A DNA stretch of 15,136 nt, taken from NCBI GenBank assembly GCA_013298375.1, contig JAAFHM010000029.1, positions 3,162-18,297 of the forward strand. Direction: 5' to 3'. Shown piece after piece: positions 13,925-15,136 of this stretch (position 1 is its first letter; the number at the start of each line of letters is the position of its first letter). This DNA is from Ignavibacteria bacterium (GTDB taxonomy: Bacteria; Bacteroidota; Ignavibacteria; Kapaibacteriales; UBA4661). The notes beneath the pieces are model-generated. The model did no database searches. It saw nothing but the letters and a program-made list of their open reading frames with translations, and was not told the origin of the DNA. A program made the position numbers and the translations under genes.

Positions 13925-14547
13925 TGTCTGCAAATCTCAACTTCGACAAGCAAGACGGCTTAGTTCCAGCAATTATTCAAGATGCAATAACGCAAAAAGT
14001 CTTGATGCTGGGCTATATGAATGCGGAAGCATTGGAAAAAACTCAACGTGAGGGAATTGTTACCTTCTTTAGCCGCTCCAAATCACGGCTCTGGACAAAA
14101 GGGGAAACATCGGGTCATTTCCTGCGCGTCGTCGAGATTCTCCCTGATTGTGATAATGACACGCTGCTCATTAAAGTACGCCCCGAAGGACCAACGTGCC
14201 ACACCGGATCCGACACGTGCTTTGATGAACAAAACACCTCCACAACGTCATTTTTGCACGAATTAGAGCAGATAGTTCTCGACCGCAAGGCAAATCCCTC
14301 ACCAGATTCTTACACCAGCAAACTCCTTGCACGTGGTATCAATAAAGTAGCACAAAAAGTAGGCGAGGAAGCAGTAGAACTGGTCATCGAAGCAAAAGAT
14401 AGCAATGATGATCTTTTCAAAGGCGAAGCTGCCGATTTGCTCTTTCATTTTACGGTCTTACTGGCGGAAAAAGAAATTTCTCTCGAAAGCGTTATGGATG
14501 TTCTTCGAGAGCGCCATGCGACAAAATCTACTACTGATTCAAAGTGA
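13921..14547 (+). CDS. hisIE: Bifunctional phosphoribosyl-AMP cyclohydrolase/phosphoribosyl-ATP pyrophosphatase
   Basis: This enzyme does two steps of histidine biosynthesis: it hydrolyses phosphoribosyl-ATP to phosphoribosyl-AMP (HisE), then opens the adenine ring (HisI). The 208-residue protein has HisI at about 10-105, with SRSKSRLWTKGETSG (51-65), DCDND (76-80, D76/D78/D80 for Mg and C77 for Zn) and GPTCHTGSDTCF (C93 and C100 for Zn). HisE spans about 112-200 with SYTSKLLARGINKVAQKVGEE (130-150) and GEAADLLFH (168-176). Both halves look intact. ATG at 13921 overlaps the cheB stop as ATGA; ATG at 13924 (TGATG) is one codon later and equally possible. No other his gene is in the window, so its link to chemotaxis genes seems positional. 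The 3' end overlaps a convergent gene by 9 bases. Confidence 0.96.
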   Translation: MMSANLNFDKQDGLVPAIIQDAITQKVLMLGYMNAEALEKTQREGIVTFFSRSKSRLWTKGETSGHFLRVVEILPDCDNDTLLIKVRPEGPTCHTGSDTCFDEQNTSTTSFLHELEQIVLDRKANPSPDSYTSKLLARGINKVAQKVGEEAVELVIEAKDSNDDLFKGEAADLLFHFTVLLAEKEISLESVMDVLRERHATKSTTDSK

Positions 14548-14997
14548 GCGAATAACTTTCTGCATACACACACTAGTCTCTACGCCCTGATATTGACCAT
14601 AGTTTGGAATAATCACGTAACCACTCTTTTGATACAGCCGAATGGCTGAGGCGAGTTTTTTGCTTGTCTCCAAGATACACACCGAAAAGCCTGTTTCCAT
14701 AGCCCATCCCTCTAATTCTGCCACAATCCCCTGTGCAATTCCACGTCCACGATACTCTTCAAGCACAAACATTCGCTTGATTTCTGCTGTATCATCCGCA
14801 AAGCCTTTAAATGCCCCGCATCCGACTGGTTTTCCATCACAATAAGCGACGACGACGTGATGAATCTGTTCGACTGTATTGAAAGCCGCAAAAAATGTAT
14901 CATCATCACCATTGATAATACTCAAATGCTTGTCCAATAGTCGTATAAGCATCTGAAAATCAGCGTTTTGAGAGATTGTTCTTATGTACTCTGTCAT
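14539..14997 (-). CDS. GNAT-family N-acetyltransferase
   Basis: A 152-residue acyl-CoA-dependent acetyltransferase of the GNAT fold. Motif A is visible as MFVLEEYRGRGIAQGI (76-91), where RGRGIA binds the pyrophosphate of acetyl-CoA. Motif B has AIRLYQKSGY (118-127), with Y127 near the usual active-site tyrosine position. The N-terminal half is more variable, so the substrate (small amine, amino acid or protein) cannot be told. Length is normal and no signal peptide is present. The ATG at 14997 has a good ribosome-binding site (GGAAGGA, 6 bases upstream). Its last codons overlap hisIE on the opposite strand by 9 bases, with no room for a separate terminator. Confidence 0.93.
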   Translation of the reverse strand: MTEYIRTISQNADFQMLIRLLDKHLSIINGDDDTFFAAFNTVEQIHHVVVAYCDGKPVGCGAFKGFADDTAEIKRMFVLEEYRGRGIAQGIVAELEGWAMETGFSVCILETSKKLASAIRLYQKSGYVIIPNYGQYQGVETSVCMQKVIRSL

Positions 14998-15084
14998 AAT
15001 ATCCTTCCAGCTTATACCGTTTTGATAATAATTTCGTTATCTTGCAGAATAAAACCAACAATTTTTACAGTATTGATTCCTTGT

Positions 15085-15136
15085 ATGTACCGTACCGACT
15101 ACGTTTCTGCAATTACAGAAGATGCTGATACTCTTT
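15085..15136 (+). CDS. Possible start of a gene running off the window
   Basis: From ATG 15085 an open frame of 17 codons (MYRTDYVSAITEDADTL) reaches the window edge. The composition is protein-like, but nothing is recognisable at this length. It would be divergent from the GNAT gene, 87 bases away, with promoters for both in 14998-15084. No clear Shine-Dalgarno sequence precedes it. Confidence 0.35.
   Translation, partial: MYRTDYVSAITEDADTL

Overview
The window looks like chromosomal DNA from a motile Gram-negative bacterium of the Bacteroidota/Chlorobiota (FCB) side of the tree. Four things point there. HisI and HisE are fused. A small four-helix membrane protein belongs to a family seen mainly in Bacteroidota (often labelled 'cytochrome B'). 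Shine-Dalgarno signals are weak or absent before most starts. At least one promoter-like site fits the Bacteroidota pattern TTTG/N19-21/TAnnTTTG. No rRNA, tRNA, CRISPR array or insertion sequence was seen. The lineage call is inference, not proof.

Left third (1-4636), mixed functions. A family 4 glycosyltransferase (158-1345, +) converges on an alpha/beta hydrolase (1388-2083, -). Upstream of the hydrolase on the minus strand are a strong intrinsic terminator (2124-2158), the small membrane protein (2173-2640, -), an anti-sigma-like TPR protein (2724-3890, -) and an ECF sigma factor (ending 3887, -). The last two genes overlap by ATGA, so they form a translationally coupled regulatory pair.

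Middle and right (4978-14547, +), a chemotaxis locus in two blocks. Block 1 is cheW, a HEAT-repeat protein, cheR, cheY1 and cheY2, closed by a clear intrinsic terminator at 9050-9081. Block 2 is a CheZ-like CheY-P phosphatase, cheA and cheB, and runs by a 4-base overlap into hisIE (histidine biosynthesis). Together they give the whole cytoplasmic pathway: coupling (CheW), kinase (CheA), receptor adaptation (CheR/CheB), two diffusible response regulators (CheY1, CheY2) and signal termination (CheZ). No receptor, CheD, CheC or flagellar gene lies in the window.

The most striking observation is at the C-terminus of the CheZ-like protein. It carries three tandem copies of the peptide SQ(N/D)DIDALF, which matches the CheY-binding peptide of FliM/FliN and the single C-terminal CheY-docking peptide of enterobacterial CheZ. 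Copies 1 and 2 differ in DNA at synonymous positions only. A fourth, degenerate copy (QNAVDSIL) lies upstream, and its VDSIL core recurs with entirely different codons in the disordered linker of CheA. That linker appears to lack the usual globular CheY-binding P2 domain. I infer a multivalent, short-linear-motif way of recruiting CheY in this pathway.

Right end (14539-15136). A GNAT acetyltransferase (-) overlaps the end of hisIE by 9 bases. A short region follows, and a reading frame that runs off the window edge.
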